Positions 24,398 through 33,069 of a stretch of DNA of 64,000 nucleotides are shown here, piece after piece. Made by a program: the position numbers and the translations under genes. How positions within the stretch are numbered: the first letter of the stretch is position 1; the number at the start of each line of letters is the position of its first letter. This DNA is from an uncultured Eubacteriales bacterium (GTDB taxonomy: Bacteria; Bacillota; Clostridia; Saccharofermentanales; Saccharofermentanaceae). Location: positions 177,070 to 241,069 of the forward strand of contig OMWK01000001.1 in assembly GCA_900314745.1 (NCBI GenBank). The letters are read 5' to 3'. The notes beneath the pieces were generated by a model that saw only the letters and a list, made by a program, of their open reading frames with translations, was not told where the DNA came from and did no database searches.

Positions 24398-27300
24398 TTA
24401 CAGATACATTTCCAACGTCTCGAAAAGCAGCTCCGGCTCAATCGGCTTCGTAAGGTGGGCATTGAGACCCGACTGCAGGCTTCTTTGCACATCCTCATCG
24501 AAGGCATTAGCCGTCAATGCGATTATCGGTATGTTCTTAGCGTCCTCCCTGTCGAGGCCGCGGATCATCTTTGTTGCCGTGAGACCGTCCATCTCAGGCA
24601 TTCTCATATCCATGAGGATGCCTGCGTAATATCCGGGCTCGCTTGCCGTAAACTTCTCTACGGCGATCTTACCGTTCACGGCAAGATCCGTCTCAATCCC
24701 CCTCGTACCGAGTATCATCATGATGATATCGGCATTGACTTCCACATCTTCGGCAAGAAGTATGCGCTTGCCTGCAAGATCCTTCGTTCCCCGCTTAGCC
24801 TCTGGATTCTTACGCTTAAGTGCGCTTCCGAATTCATCGATGATGCTCGAAGCAAACAAAGGCTTCGAGAGGAAACTGTCGACGCCTGCGCCCACCGCTT
24901 CATCAAGAATGTCATCCCACTTGTAAGCGGTAAGGATTATGATCAATGATTCATTGCCGACCAGAGAACGTATTCTCCTCGTCGTCTCGACGCCGTCAAG
25001 ATCAGGCATCTTCCAGTCAACGAGAATGAGATTATACGGCGTTCTTCTTCCGTGCCTTAAGGTTACCTTCTCTATGCCCTCCTCACCCGACAGTGCATAA
25101 TCGGTCGATATGCCGACCTTCTCAAGGACGAGCTTGCCGTGCTCGCAGGCTACGGGATCGTCATCGATGATGAGGACACTCATGTCATCAGGGATTGCAG
25201 TTTCCTCAATCTCTTCATTCTCCTTGGGGTCCGCATCCTTAAGCGTAACGCTGACCGTGAATGTCGTGCCTTCACCCTTGACGCTCTTAACGTCGATGCT
25301 GCCGTTCATCATCTCGACAATGTTCTTCGTGATCGCGAGTCCGAGTCCGGAAGAGCCGTACTTATTCGTATTTGTGTCATCCTCCTGAACGAACGTATCG
25401 TAGATATGAGGAAGGAATTCCTCACTCATTCCTATACCCGTATCACTTATCTCAAACTGAAGGACGGATCTTCCGTCGAACCTTCCGACTCTCTCTACGT
25501 TGAATTCAATCTTTCCGCCCGTGGGGGTAAACTTGACCGCATTGCCGAGGATATTGATCAGCACCTGGCGCAGCTTCATGTTATCACCGACATAGTAGTC
25601 GTCCACATCTCCCTTGATGTAGCATCCGTATTCAAGTCCCTTGTCCATGCACTGTCCGCTGAACATCGTGTTGATTGATTCAAGAAGCTTGGACATAGAG
25701 AACTCCTCGTTCTTGAGGGTCATCCTTCCCGATTCGATCCTCGACATATCGAGGATGTCGTTTATCAGCGCCAGAAGGTGCTCAGCCGACGTTCCTATCT
25801 TGGTCAGATATTCCCTGGTCTTCTCGGGTGTATCGGGATCATTCAACGCTATGTTATCGAGACCGATGATCGCATTCATCGGTGTCCTGATCTCATGGCT
25901 CATGTTGGAAAGAAAAGCGGTCTTGGCCTTATTCGCCTGCTCGGCTGAAGACAGGGCATCCTTCAATGCTATCTGCTGATCCATGTTCTTCCTCATCTCG
26001 GCATCAATAACCGTGAATCCGAGGCCGATCGCTCTTACCCTGTCATCACCTCTTGTCGCGATATCCCTGACTCCTGCTACACGGATCATCTCGTAGTATT
26101 CCCGCCCCGCTCTTCTCGCGAGATAGCGGTAAGCGAGTATCGGCTCCGTTGCAAGACCCTTCCTTATGTTCTCAGGATCGATGAACTCCATGAAGCCCTC
26201 GCGGTACTTCTCATCTACGGAGTTATCTGCGTACCACTTAAAGCGTTCAAAGTAAGGGAAAACTATTCCCTCCTTCGTCTGCTCGGTATCAGTCGCATCG
26301 CCTCTGTAGCAGATGCCCTCGTCCTTATCCAGATCGACGTAGTAAACACTTCTGTAATCGGCGGACATGGCCGTTATCATGTTATCAAGCTGTGTTCTCT
26401 TCTTCTTCTCTTCGAGAAGCTTCTCCTGAAGTTTGATTCGTTCCTCCATCTCTTCCTGCTTGATGCGGCTTGCAGTTTCCAACTTCTCTTTCTCGATGGC
26501 GAGAACGGAATTCTTCCTGATCTGGCTTATGACGAAGACAAACATAACCGTAAGAACCATAGCCGCAAGCACCGACTGTACAACGCTTCTGACTATTATC
26601 CCGTTAGAGATAGTCGCGATCTGATCTGCGATGACTGTCTCCCTGACAAGATAAGTCAGCATCCAGTCCGTGCCTTCAACGGGCACATAAACGAGAGTCT
26701 CTTCAATGCCGTTATAGACGAATGATACCAATCCTCTTCTTAAGTTTTGGAAGTCATCAAGAACCGCCTCATAGGAATAACCCGGATTAAACTCGGCATG
26801 CTCCAAAGCCTCGAGAAGATTATCCTCGACGGCGAGACCTCCCAATACGGTATTGCTCAATGCTATTCCGGTGTTGCTGTACAGATTGCAGAACGTCGTA
26901 TCATCATCGTTTGAAGACACCGACACGCCCTGAAGCATTACATCCATGTCGATCTCCATGAAGCAGACGCAGAAATGATGTCCGCAGAATTCTATGTCAT
27001 TTATTGGAAGTGCGATTATGACTTTCTTATCAATGCTTCCGATATTCAGAACGGAGATCTCAGGACCAGAGATTGAATTATAGTCGAACGGATATTCACT
27101 GATGTTGTCCTGTGTTCCGAGGGACGTGTAGATGGTTCCGTCCGTATCGACGAAGGCAAATTTCTCAAGTCTGTACAGACTCTTCATCCTCGCCTGGAAA
27201 TCCTGAAGATGCGAAGCGTCGGAGAGATCCTCCTCAGTAAGAAGCCCGACCGCAACCTGAAGGTCCTCGATCTCCTTCTGAAGATTAAACGCGACTACCT

Positions 27301-27496
27301 GTTCACGTCTTCCTGCGAGTTCATCGAGATAAAAACTGCTTACCGAATGAACGGCATTCCCGGTATCATCGCGAGCTGCTCTGCCCGTGCCGATAGTGCC
27401 TATGACGAATATGGCAATTAAGAGCAGTCCGCCAACGATCCCGCCCCAAAGCGCCACCTTATTACGCTTATTACTAATAGAATCAGTGTCCTTCAT
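24398..27496 (-). CDS. Hybrid sensor histidine kinase with two receiver domains (1032 aa)
   Basis: Order of parts: membrane helix (about 13-35), an extracytoplasmic Cache-like sensor of about 240 residues, a second helix (about 300-325), a coiled coil (EKEKLETASRIKQEEMEERIK region), a PAS-like segment, HisKA with SNMSHEIRTPMNAI (His near 534), HATPase with NILGNAVKFTPTGG and GSSGLGLAI, then two receivers with LVDWKMPDLDG (Asp near 827) and LMDMRMPEMDG (Asp near 962). It probably passes phosphate through the Hpt protein to the EAL protein. No ribosome binding site is evident at ATG 27496. A TATAAT lies at 27540-27535. Confidence 0.92.
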   Translation of the reverse strand: MKDTDSISNKRNKVALWGGIVGGLLLIAIFVIGTIGTGRAARDDTGNAVHSVSSFYLDELAGRREQVVAFNLQKEIEDLQVAVGLLTEEDLSDASHLQDFQARMKSLYRLEKFAFVDTDGTIYTSLGTQDNISEYPFDYNSISGPEISVLNIGSIDKKVIIALPINDIEFCGHHFCVCFMEIDMDVMLQGVSVSSNDDDTTFCNLYSNTGIALSNTVLGGLAVEDNLLEALEHAEFNPGYSYEAVLDDFQNLRRGLVSFVYNGIEETLVYVPVEGTDWMLTYLVRETVIADQIATISNGIIVRSVVQSVLAAMVLTVMFVFVISQIRKNSVLAIEKEKLETASRIKQEEMEERIKLQEKLLEEKKKRTQLDNMITAMSADYRSVYYVDLDKDEGICYRGDATDTEQTKEGIVFPYFERFKWYADNSVDEKYREGFMEFIDPENIRKGLATEPILAYRYLARRAGREYYEMIRVAGVRDIATRGDDRVRAIGLGFTVIDAEMRKNMDQQIALKDALSSAEQANKAKTAFLSNMSHEIRTPMNAIIGLDNIALNDPDTPEKTREYLTKIGTSAEHLLALINDILDMSRIESGRMTLKNEEFSMSKLLESINTMFSGQCMDKGLEYGCYIKGDVDDYYVGDNMKLRQVLINILGNAVKFTPTGGKIEFNVERVGRFDGRSVLQFEISDTGIGMSEEFLPHIYDTFVQEDDTNTNKYGSSGLGLAITKNIVEMMNGSIDVKSVKGEGTTFTVSVTLKDADPKENEEIEETAIPDDMSVLIIDDDPVACEHGKLVLEKVGISTDYALSGEEGIEKVTLRHGRRTPYNLILVDWKMPDLDGVETTRRIRSLVGNESLIIILTAYKWDDILDEAVGAGVDSFLSKPLFASSIIDEFGSALKRKNPEAKRGTKDLAGKRILLAEDVEVNADIIMMILGTRGIETDLAVNGKIAVEKFTASEPGYYAGILMDMRMPEMDGLTATKMIRGLDREDAKNIPIIALTANAFDEDVQRSLQSGLNAHLTKPIEPELLFETLEMYL

Positions 27497-27534
27497 AACC
27501 CAAGCCAGCTCTCACTATGAAGATTTCACGTTCT

Positions 27535-27540
27535 ATTATA
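27535..27540 (-). promoter_or_regulatory. -10 box of the hybrid kinase operon
   Basis: TATAAT on the minus strand (GATATAATAG) lies 38 bases before ATG 27496. The upstream 25 bases are very A/T-rich; no convincing -35 is seen. Confidence 0.4.
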
Positions 27541-27577
27541 TCAAGTATTTTTTAATATAAGAGTGAACAAAGTGCAA

Positions 27578-27604
27578 CAATTGCCGCTCTAACGGTGGCA
27601 ATTG
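27578..27604 (-). terminator. Hairpin between histidine phosphatase and hybrid kinase genes
   Basis: Perfect 8-base arms CAATTGCC and GGCAATTG around an 11-base loop, extendable by GCAA/TTGC pairing. It begins 13 bases after the phosphatase stop. It lacks a clean T-run, so it could be a terminator or an mRNA-stabilising or operator element. Confidence 0.5.
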
Positions 27605-27616
27605 CAAAAGGATAAA

Positions 27617-28162
27617 TCAGATCAGTCTCTCCATCTGACAGTTCTCGATCGAACCGGACCAGAAATCCTTAAGCGGTATGTTCCTGATCCTGTTGATAAT
27701 GCTCCTATTCATCGCGGCGTGGCCGATTATGAGGATATCCATGCCGTCCTCGACCAGCGGCATTATGTCATCGAGAAAGGCTCCTGTTCTTGCATAAAGC
27801 TCCTCCATGCTCTCGCCTTCCTCCACGGCAACATAGTGCGCAGGATCATAGAAAAGAGCATTTATGGGGCAGCCGGTAATCTCGAAGCTCTTCTCGGTGC
27901 CTTCGTAAATGCCGAAAGACATCTCAACAAGCCTCTCATCGTAGATTATCGGAATGTCCCTCTCCCCTACGAAAAGCTTCGCCGTCTCAACCGCCCTGCT
28001 TAATGTCGAACAGTATATCCTGTCGATATGAATATCCGCATACCTTAAAGCGGCCTCGCGGGCCATCTTCCTTCCATCTTCGTTAAGATGGGTATCAGTC
28101 CTGCCCTGGATCTTGCGCCGCTCGTTCCAGTCGGTCCTTCCGTGTCTCATTATGTAGAGCAT
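27617..28162 (-). CDS. Histidine phosphatase family protein (181 aa)
   Basis: Phosphoglycerate-mutase-like phosphatase. The catalytic motif MRHGRTDWNERRKIQGRTD is at the N-terminus (phospho-histidine in RHG), the second Arg in STLSRAVETA, the acid in VEMSFGIYEG, and the second His in ILIIGHAAMNR. The length fits the small CobC/YhfR-like phosphatases. The substrate is not defined. GAGGT lies before ATG 28162. A tandem repeat with small hairpins lies immediately upstream. Confidence 0.92.
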   Translation of the reverse strand: MLYIMRHGRTDWNERRKIQGRTDTHLNEDGRKMAREAALRYADIHIDRIYCSTLSRAVETAKLFVGERDIPIIYDERLVEMSFGIYEGTEKSFEITGCPINALFYDPAHYVAVEEGESMEELYARTGAFLDDIMPLVEDGMDILIIGHAAMNRSIINRIRNIPLKDFWSGSIENCQMERLI

Positions 28163-28169
28163 TAATACC

Positions 28170-28221
28170 TCTTCGATGACACCTTACGGTGTGTATCTTC
28201 GATGACACCTTATGGTGTGTA
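28170..28221. repeat. Tandem duplication of a 26-bp hairpin unit
   Basis: Two adjacent 26-bp copies (28170-28195 and 28196-28221) differ at one base. Each contains ACACC-TTAy-GGTGT, a five-base-arm hairpin. The second copy covers the stop codon of the transglutaminase-like gene and the first lies in the leader of the phosphatase gene. Confidence 0.85.
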
Positions 28222-29247
28222 ATAATCCGCCCACTCGGCAGCGCTGATCATGAAGTGAAGATTGTTATCCTCGATGCATCCGGTGTCGATGATATATGTG
28301 ACACCGTTTACATCCATCTCACCCCAGTAATGATTGTTGTGTCTTCTTCCGATGTGACCGTGAACCATTCTTACGTCGTATCCCATATAGGACATCATGG
28401 CAAGCATCGCTCCGTTATACTGGATACACTGACCGTTGCGGTGATTGAAGATCGCGTCGGTGTAGCTTGTTCCGACTACGCCTCCGGTTGCATAGTGAAC
28501 ATTCACCCTTATCCAGAGAGCCGTGAACTCGAGCTTCTGAAGATCGGTCCATTCAGGGCGGAAGTATCTGTCGGCAAACTGCTGGCATATCGCATAATCT
28601 GCTGCGGAGACTGTAACCGTACCTGTCTGTCCTCCGCTCTTCTCACCCATCGGATACACGCTCCTCGGAGTTCTGTCAGTGTGATTCTCGAAGAATGCCG
28701 TTAACTCGGGTCCGAATGCTCCGTCCCAATAGCCTTTGAAATACGCCTCTGTCCTGCCGAATCCGTCAGGGACACTTATATGGTCACCCGGATTAACGCC
28801 GAAGGACAGGCACTTGTTCCTGAACTCCTCCGAATCAGCAAATCCGTTGAAGAGCATCGATATGGATCCGTCAATATCGTAAAGACGGCCATACCAGTAA
28901 TAGAAACCGTCAAAATCAGCAGGTCTGTCGAGGAACACACGGTAGAATCTGTCTATCGTCTCGTCGGGATAACTATTGAGCGTTATGTTTAAGAACTCAT
29001 CACTGAAGAAGAATCCGTAAGCCGCCTGCTTACCGGTGATCTCACCGTTCGCAAGCTTCCTGCACCATTCTTCATATCCGGTAGGATCGGGTTCTCTGCC
29101 AAGACACTCAGAGTAAAGAGCCGATACGAATCTTCTTATTCCGTCGGACGGCTCGGCATCAGCCCGGATGGACGATCCTATATTCAAAACCAGCATCAGT
29201 GCAAGAAGCATCGAAGCTATGTATCTGATCCAATTCTTTCCTCTCAT
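28210..29247 (-). CDS. Secreted DUF4214-transglutaminase-like protein (345 aa)
   Basis: A signal peptide (MRGKNWIRYIASMLLALMLV, cleavage probably after ADA near residue 31) leads into DUF4214 (about 35-165, with VSALYSECLGREPDPTGYEEW and DRFYRVFLDRPADFDGFYYW). A transglutaminase-like papain-fold domain follows (about 200-340). Its triad is visible: Cys in RNGQCIQYNGAM near residue 274, His in NNHYWGEM and Asp in YIIDTG. Secreted enzymes of this kind may cross-link or cleave peptides at the surface. GGGGGTG before ATG 29247 is preferred to the upstream ATG 29265. The stop lies inside a tandem repeat. Confidence 0.87.
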   Translation of the reverse strand: MRGKNWIRYIASMLLALMLVLNIGSSIRADAEPSDGIRRFVSALYSECLGREPDPTGYEEWCRKLANGEITGKQAAYGFFFSDEFLNITLNSYPDETIDRFYRVFLDRPADFDGFYYWYGRLYDIDGSISMLFNGFADSEEFRNKCLSFGVNPGDHISVPDGFGRTEAYFKGYWDGAFGPELTAFFENHTDRTPRSVYPMGEKSGGQTGTVTVSAADYAICQQFADRYFRPEWTDLQKLEFTALWIRVNVHYATGGVVGTSYTDAIFNHRNGQCIQYNGAMLAMMSYMGYDVRMVHGHIGRRHNNHYWGEMDVNGVTYIIDTGCIEDNNLHFMISAAEWADYYTP

Positions 29248-29299
29248 ACAAACACCCCCAATCATTAACTACATATTACCACTAACATCAGTCCGGCAA

Positions 29300-29959
29300 T
29301 CAGCGTCTCTCAGAAGGAGGCTCCTGCCCTATGGAAACCGTCTCTTCGCCGACTGTGTACGAGATATAGTATATGCCTACATACTCCTCGCCTTCAGCGT
29401 CTCCGTCGACTCCGGTGATAAAGATCCGTCCTCCTTCGTCATTGACATCGTACATATCGTACTGGAAGCAGGTCTGCGCCCTGCCGTTCTCATGGCTGGT
29501 GTAGTTTCTGTAATGATTGCCCCGTGAGGAGAATCCCGTGTATCTTTCCATGTCGCTGCTGCTTGTGTTCTCGATATTGCATTCTGCAAGGAATGCCTCT
29601 ACATCATCAGCGCTTATGTTCTCCTCATCCACAACATAATCAGCCATCATGTCATAGAGCTCACCGACATCTTCATCAACGACAGCTCCGGCAAGCTCCT
29701 CCCTTCCGGGCAGCCATCTGTTGTTCTTCGCATCAGAAACCTTAGCACTGACAACAAGCACTGCAACGAGGATCCACGGAATCACGATCATGAAGATCCC
29801 AATCCAAAGTCCGACCTTCATGGTCTTTTTGTTTTTCTTCTTCGCGACTGCGGACCTGACAAGAGATCCTATTATGAGCCCGATGGCAACAAGCGTAAGA
29901 AATACCGCGATCATTATGATCACGGTAATAACAACAACATTAAGCAGAATTATAGACAT
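29300..29959 (-). CDS. Two-helix membrane protein of unknown function (219 aa)
   Basis: Two membrane helices (about residues 8-33 and 47-72) separated by a basic KKKNKK loop are followed by about 145 mainly acidic residues with no recognisable motif. The topology suggests both termini face outside, with a C-terminal extracytoplasmic domain. GGAGGGG lies directly before ATG 29959. It lies between the methyltransferase gene and the DUF4214-transglutaminase gene, which starts 52 bases downstream. Family unknown. Confidence 0.7.
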   Translation of the reverse strand: MSIILLNVVVITVIIMIAVFLTLVAIGLIIGSLVRSAVAKKKNKKTMKVGLWIGIFMIVIPWILVAVLVVSAKVSDAKNNRWLPGREELAGAVVDEDVGELYDMMADYVVDEENISADDVEAFLAECNIENTSSSDMERYTGFSSRGNHYRNYTSHENGRAQTCFQYDMYDVNDEGGRIFITGVDGDAEGEEYVGIYYISYTVGEETVSIGQEPPSERR

Positions 29960-30001
29960 AACCCCTCCACCGAAGTCCCGTCTTGTTTACCGGGTAGTCA
30001 A

Positions 30002-30793
30002 TTAAGTATAACCCAGATATCCACACTGTTTGCAAACGTTTTTGGCCACAGGCTTTACCGCGGTCAGTCCGTAGTAACTGCGAAGAAGCCTTATCTGCCC
30101 GCCGTAAGTGTTGTCCTCAATGTATTTTCGAAGTGTGTCCTCTTCCAGACTGCGGTCCTCATCACAGATGTTTATTACCGGCACTTTCTCCAGAAAAGCT
30201 CGAAAAGCATCTGCATCTAAGAAGAACTCCCTCTCATGTATCGGCACCAGCTCCACATCAGAAAAGCCTGCTTCCAGAACGGCTTCATAGTCCCTGATGC
30301 TCACGGGCACAGCATCCTCATAGGCCTGTCCCCTTCCGTAAAGCATCTTCAAACTCCAGCAGTCGTACTTGTCGACACCTCTTATCAGAAGGTGCCCGCC
30401 GGGCTTCAGGCTGCTTATTATCTGCTTCGGGTCCGTAATGGTGTGACGCGCGACTACGATGTCGAAGTAATCATCCGGAACCTCCATGTGAAGATTGTCC
30501 ATCACCTTGAACGAGATGTTCTTTCTTCCGCACTTCTGAAGATTTTTTCTTGCTGTGCCGACCATTTCCGGCGAGAAATCAGTTCCGAGTATTTCCTCAC
30601 AGTCGGGATAGTTCTCCAGAAGCTTCTCGCCGCCGCCCGTGCCAAGATCGAGTATACGTGACTTCGGATCTGCGAACTTGTTTATCAGCTCGTTAAGATC
30701 CCATGATGTCAGACTCTCCGTGCGGATTCCGAACTCGTCGAACGACCAGTTTCCGAGCTTCCCGTAATAATCCAATGCGTTGTTTTGTGACAT
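30002..30793 (-). CDS. Class I SAM-dependent methyltransferase (263 aa)
   Basis: Rossmann-fold methyltransferase: motif I ILDLGTGGGEKL near residue 45, an acidic residue at the end of strand 2 (ILGTDFSPEM), motif IV FDIVVARHTIT, and a motif VI segment LKPGGHLLIRGVD. The C-terminal extension contains VCKQCGY, possibly a remnant metal-binding pair. AAAGGAGG lies before ATG 30793. The substrate is unknown. The next upstream gene is about 190 bases away. Confidence 0.88.
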   Translation of the reverse strand: MSQNNALDYYGKLGNWSFDEFGIRTESLTSWDLNELINKFADPKSRILDLGTGGGEKLLENYPDCEEILGTDFSPEMVGTARKNLQKCGRKNISFKVMDNLHMEVPDDYFDIVVARHTITDPKQIISSLKPGGHLLIRGVDKYDCWSLKMLYGRGQAYEDAVPVSIRDYEAVLEAGFSDVELVPIHEREFFLDADAFRAFLEKVPVINICDEDRSLEEDTLRKYIEDNTYGGQIRLLRSYYGLTAVKPVAKNVCKQCGYLGYT

Positions 30794-30986
30794 AAAAAAG
30801 AACCTCCTTTCACAAACAACATCAAGGGACGCATCTTTGACACGACCCTGTGTTATTCATGATGAGATTCTAAGGTTCTTATCATTATTGACCCCGCCCT
30901 GAAGCGTCACGACAGCAGAACGCGAATAACCAATTGAACTGCTATAAGCGGATAATAACTGATTATTCCGGGGCTGTCAAAGCCTG

Positions 30987-31331
30987 TTATTTGCGCTGTG
31001 CTTCTATGAACCCTGTTAATGCTTTCTCTACTACTGAATTAAGAGATATTTGATGCGAATACGCATATATAGCGGCTGATTTATGAAGTTCCGGTGTAAT
31101 CCTTATGTTAAAGGTTCCCTTATATGAACGTTCCGGTTCCGCTCCCCTCTTCGAGCAAAGCTCCAGATAGTCATCTACAGCTTCATGGAAATCCTTCACC
31201 AGACTCTTAGCACTAGTACCCTCATAAGAAATCAGCGAACGTATTCCCTGTACCTTTCCATAGAAAACCATATCCTCATCCGAGAACTCAATACTGCCTA
31301 TATAACCCTTGTATTCCAGATAGTTACTCAT
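30987..31331 (-). CDS. hicB: HicB family antitoxin-like protein (114 aa)
   Basis: Residues 1-65 match the HicB partial RNase-H fold (YLEYKGYIGSIEFSDEDMVFYGKVQGI, then VKDFHEAVDDYLELC). Residues 75-112 form a ribbon-helix-helix DNA-binding segment (GTFNIRITPELHKSAAIYA, SLNSVVEKAL). HicB normally neutralises the mRNA interferase HicA and represses its operon. No hicA is seen on either side, so this is an orphan. GGAGGG precedes ATG 31331, inside a 19-codon upstream frame. Confidence 0.88.
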   Translation of the reverse strand: MSNYLEYKGYIGSIEFSDEDMVFYGKVQGIRSLISYEGTSAKSLVKDFHEAVDDYLELCSKRGAEPERSYKGTFNIRITPELHKSAAIYAYSHQISLNSVVEKALTGFIEAQRK

Positions 31332-31383
31332 CCCAATAGCCCTCCTCTTCTATCAGCTCGTGAAGATGCTTCCATCTTGCCAT
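31324..31383 (-). CDS. 19-codon frame overlapping the hicB start, possibly a gene remnant
   Basis: ATG 31383 to TAA 31324 encodes MARWKHLHELIEEEGYWDE and carries the hicB ribosome binding site; its stop overlaps the hicB ATG region (ATGAGTAA). The frame stays open six more codons upstream (AFYYEV) before a stop, so it may be the tail of a decayed partner gene. GAGG sits only a few bases before the ATG, which is too close for efficient initiation. It does not resemble HicA. Confidence 0.35.
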   Translation of the reverse strand: MARWKHLHELIEEEGYWDE

Positions 31384-31490
31384 TACCTCATAATAGAACG
31401 CTATTGGTCATTTTTGCAACTATATTTAGTACCACTCCTTGAAGAACATCTTAAAGCTCTTCTTGAAATATTGGAAAGCCAGGACCCGGA

Positions 31491-31925
31491 TTAAAGCTTC
31501 TGAATAAACGCGGTCTTATCGTGGCGGTTGTAGCCGGCCTTCTCGTAGAAGTGCCATGTGTTCGGATCCTTAGAACCCGTAAGTAGCATCATCTTATAGC
31601 AGTTGTTTTCTACTGCGATCCTCTTAGCCATATCAAGGCATTCACCTGCATACCCGCGACCTCTGTAATCTTCGTGTGTCACTACATTCTCAATAAATGC
31701 ATACGGGCGAATGTGTCTTGTAAGATTCGGGATAATCACGCATACACACGAAGAGACGATCTTCCCGTCGATCTCATTTACAATGATGTGATGATTATCA
31801 TCATTCATAATCGTATCCCACACAGAAGACAGATGCTCATCCATATCAGGAACACTGTCTTCATGAAGATACGTATAAAGCTGAAGCAGCTGCTCTAACT
31901 CATCGCGTCTGATCTCTCTTACCAT
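31491..31925 (-). CDS. GNAT family N-acetyltransferase (144 aa)
   Basis: Compact GNAT domain with motif A VVTHEDYRGRGYAGECLDMA near residues 83-102 and a C-terminal FYEKAGYNRHDKTAFIQ typical of aminoglycoside/small-amine acetyltransferases. ATG 31925 is preferred because GGGGGCAAGG lies before it. The longer frame from 31970 would overlap the preceding acetyltransferase gene. It follows that gene by 14 bases, so the two are co-transcribed. Confidence 0.88.
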   Translation of the reverse strand: MVREIRRDELEQLLQLYTYLHEDSVPDMDEHLSSVWDTIMNDDNHHIIVNEIDGKIVSSCVCVIIPNLTRHIRPYAFIENVVTHEDYRGRGYAGECLDMAKRIAVENNCYKMMLLTGSKDPNTWHFYEKAGYNRHDKTAFIQKL

Positions 31926-31939
31926 GTCCTTGCCCCCGA

Positions 31940-32401
31940 TCAAAGTTCGCGTCTCATTACATCGTAGCAAAGGTAATCGCCGTTGGAGGTTTTTATCTTG
32001 TTATACTCAATCTCTTTATACCCGCGCTTTAAATAGATGGTTTTTGCAGGAAGTGAAGCATCGATAACCACCTCATCATAAGCGGAAGCAATCTTCTTCT
32101 CAGCAAAATCCATAAGTGCTCTGCCATAGCCTTTATGCTGGTATGAAGGCAGTACAAACAGCCTGTTGATCCCATTCCCTGCGACCGTTACAGTGCCGAC
32201 AGCCACGCCTTCTGCTTCCAGAAGATAGACGCACCCTTCCTTAATATCTTCCCTGATCTTCTCATCCGAATGATGAGCACTGAAGAATTCGACCGCGCCC
32301 TCAGGATAGTAATTCGGATATACTGTCCTTATCGTAGTCTGCGTAATGTCGCGGACTGCTTCAAAGTCATTCATATCAGCAGGTCTGATGTTATTTGTCA
32401 T
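31940..32401 (-). CDS. GNAT family N-acetyltransferase (153 aa)
   Basis: GNAT fold with NRLFVLPSYQHKGYGRALMDFAEKK as motif A (near residues 80-102) and an ending IYLKRGYKEIEY. The start codon overlaps the stop of the SGNH hydrolase gene (ATGA at 32398-32401), and GGAG lies upstream within that gene. It is the middle gene of a hydrolase-acetyltransferase-acetyltransferase operon. The substrate is unknown. Confidence 0.88.
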   Translation of the reverse strand: MTNNIRPADMNDFEAVRDITQTTIRTVYPNYYPEGAVEFFSAHHSDEKIREDIKEGCVYLLEAEGVAVGTVTVAGNGINRLFVLPSYQHKGYGRALMDFAEKKIASAYDEVVIDASLPAKTIYLKRGYKEIEYNKIKTSNGDYLCYDVMRREL

Positions 32402-33048
32402 GCGATCTCATTCTCCGTTATAAACTTCGCCAGCGTCTGCCCGAGTTTTATCTGATCATCGGGATCCAGATGACATCCGTCAGCATCGGAAGCCTTAACG
32501 TACTTAGATGCATCAACGAACGATGTACTGTACATGCCGGCCAGCTTCTCATACCATCCGGCAAGCTCCGACGACACCTTACATGCATTCTCATAGCCGA
32601 AGCTGTCGCCCAGCCACGAATCCTTTATCGCATCCGATATAAGCGGCGGTGACACAAGTATTATCTTAAAACTGTTCTGACATCTGAACTCGTTATAGGC
32701 CTTGATCTTCTCTAACATGATCTGCATCTCGCCTGCGATGTCCATAGATGAATAAGAGAACTTACGCTTGCAGTCATTCGAGCCTAACATGATTATCACT
32801 ATATCAAGAGGAGTATGTGTCTCGAGGCAGGGACCGATATATTTAAGTCCGTTCTTCTCTCCTTCTGAAGGATCATCAGTCGCTATCGTGCGTCCGTTCT
32901 GACCTTCCTCGATGATCTCATAATCATCGCCTAAGATCTTGCCCATCACACGCGGCCATCTATTATCCTCATCAAATCTGACTCTGTTAACAGGATCAAA
33001 TCCCCAGGTCAGCGAATCTCCAAAACACAGAACTCTCTTCTTAGCCAT
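32398..33048 (-). CDS. SGNH/GDSL hydrolase (216 aa)
   Basis: GDSL esterase with block I FGDSLTWGFDP (Ser nucleophile, residue 12 region), block II GQNGRT, block III MLGSNDCKR and block V DGCHLDPDD (catalytic Asp and His). No signal peptide, so cytoplasmic. The arrangement resembles the arylesterase/acyl-CoA thioesterase-like GDSL group. GAGGTG precedes ATG 33048. It heads the operon with two acetyltransferase genes. Confidence 0.92.
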   Translation of the reverse strand: MAKKRVLCFGDSLTWGFDPVNRVRFDEDNRWPRVMGKILGDDYEIIEEGQNGRTIATDDPSEGEKNGLKYIGPCLETHTPLDIVIIMLGSNDCKRKFSYSSMDIAGEMQIMLEKIKAYNEFRCQNSFKIILVSPPLISDAIKDSWLGDSFGYENACKVSSELAGWYEKLAGMYSTSFVDASKYVKASDADGCHLDPDDQIKLGQTLAKFITENEIA

Positions 33049-33069
33049 AAATCAACACCTCTTCAGATG

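Noticed and set aside
31384..31490. Short plus-strand frame ending LLEILESQDPD near 31493
   Set aside because: It has no start signal or recognisable motif and is too short to separate from chance.
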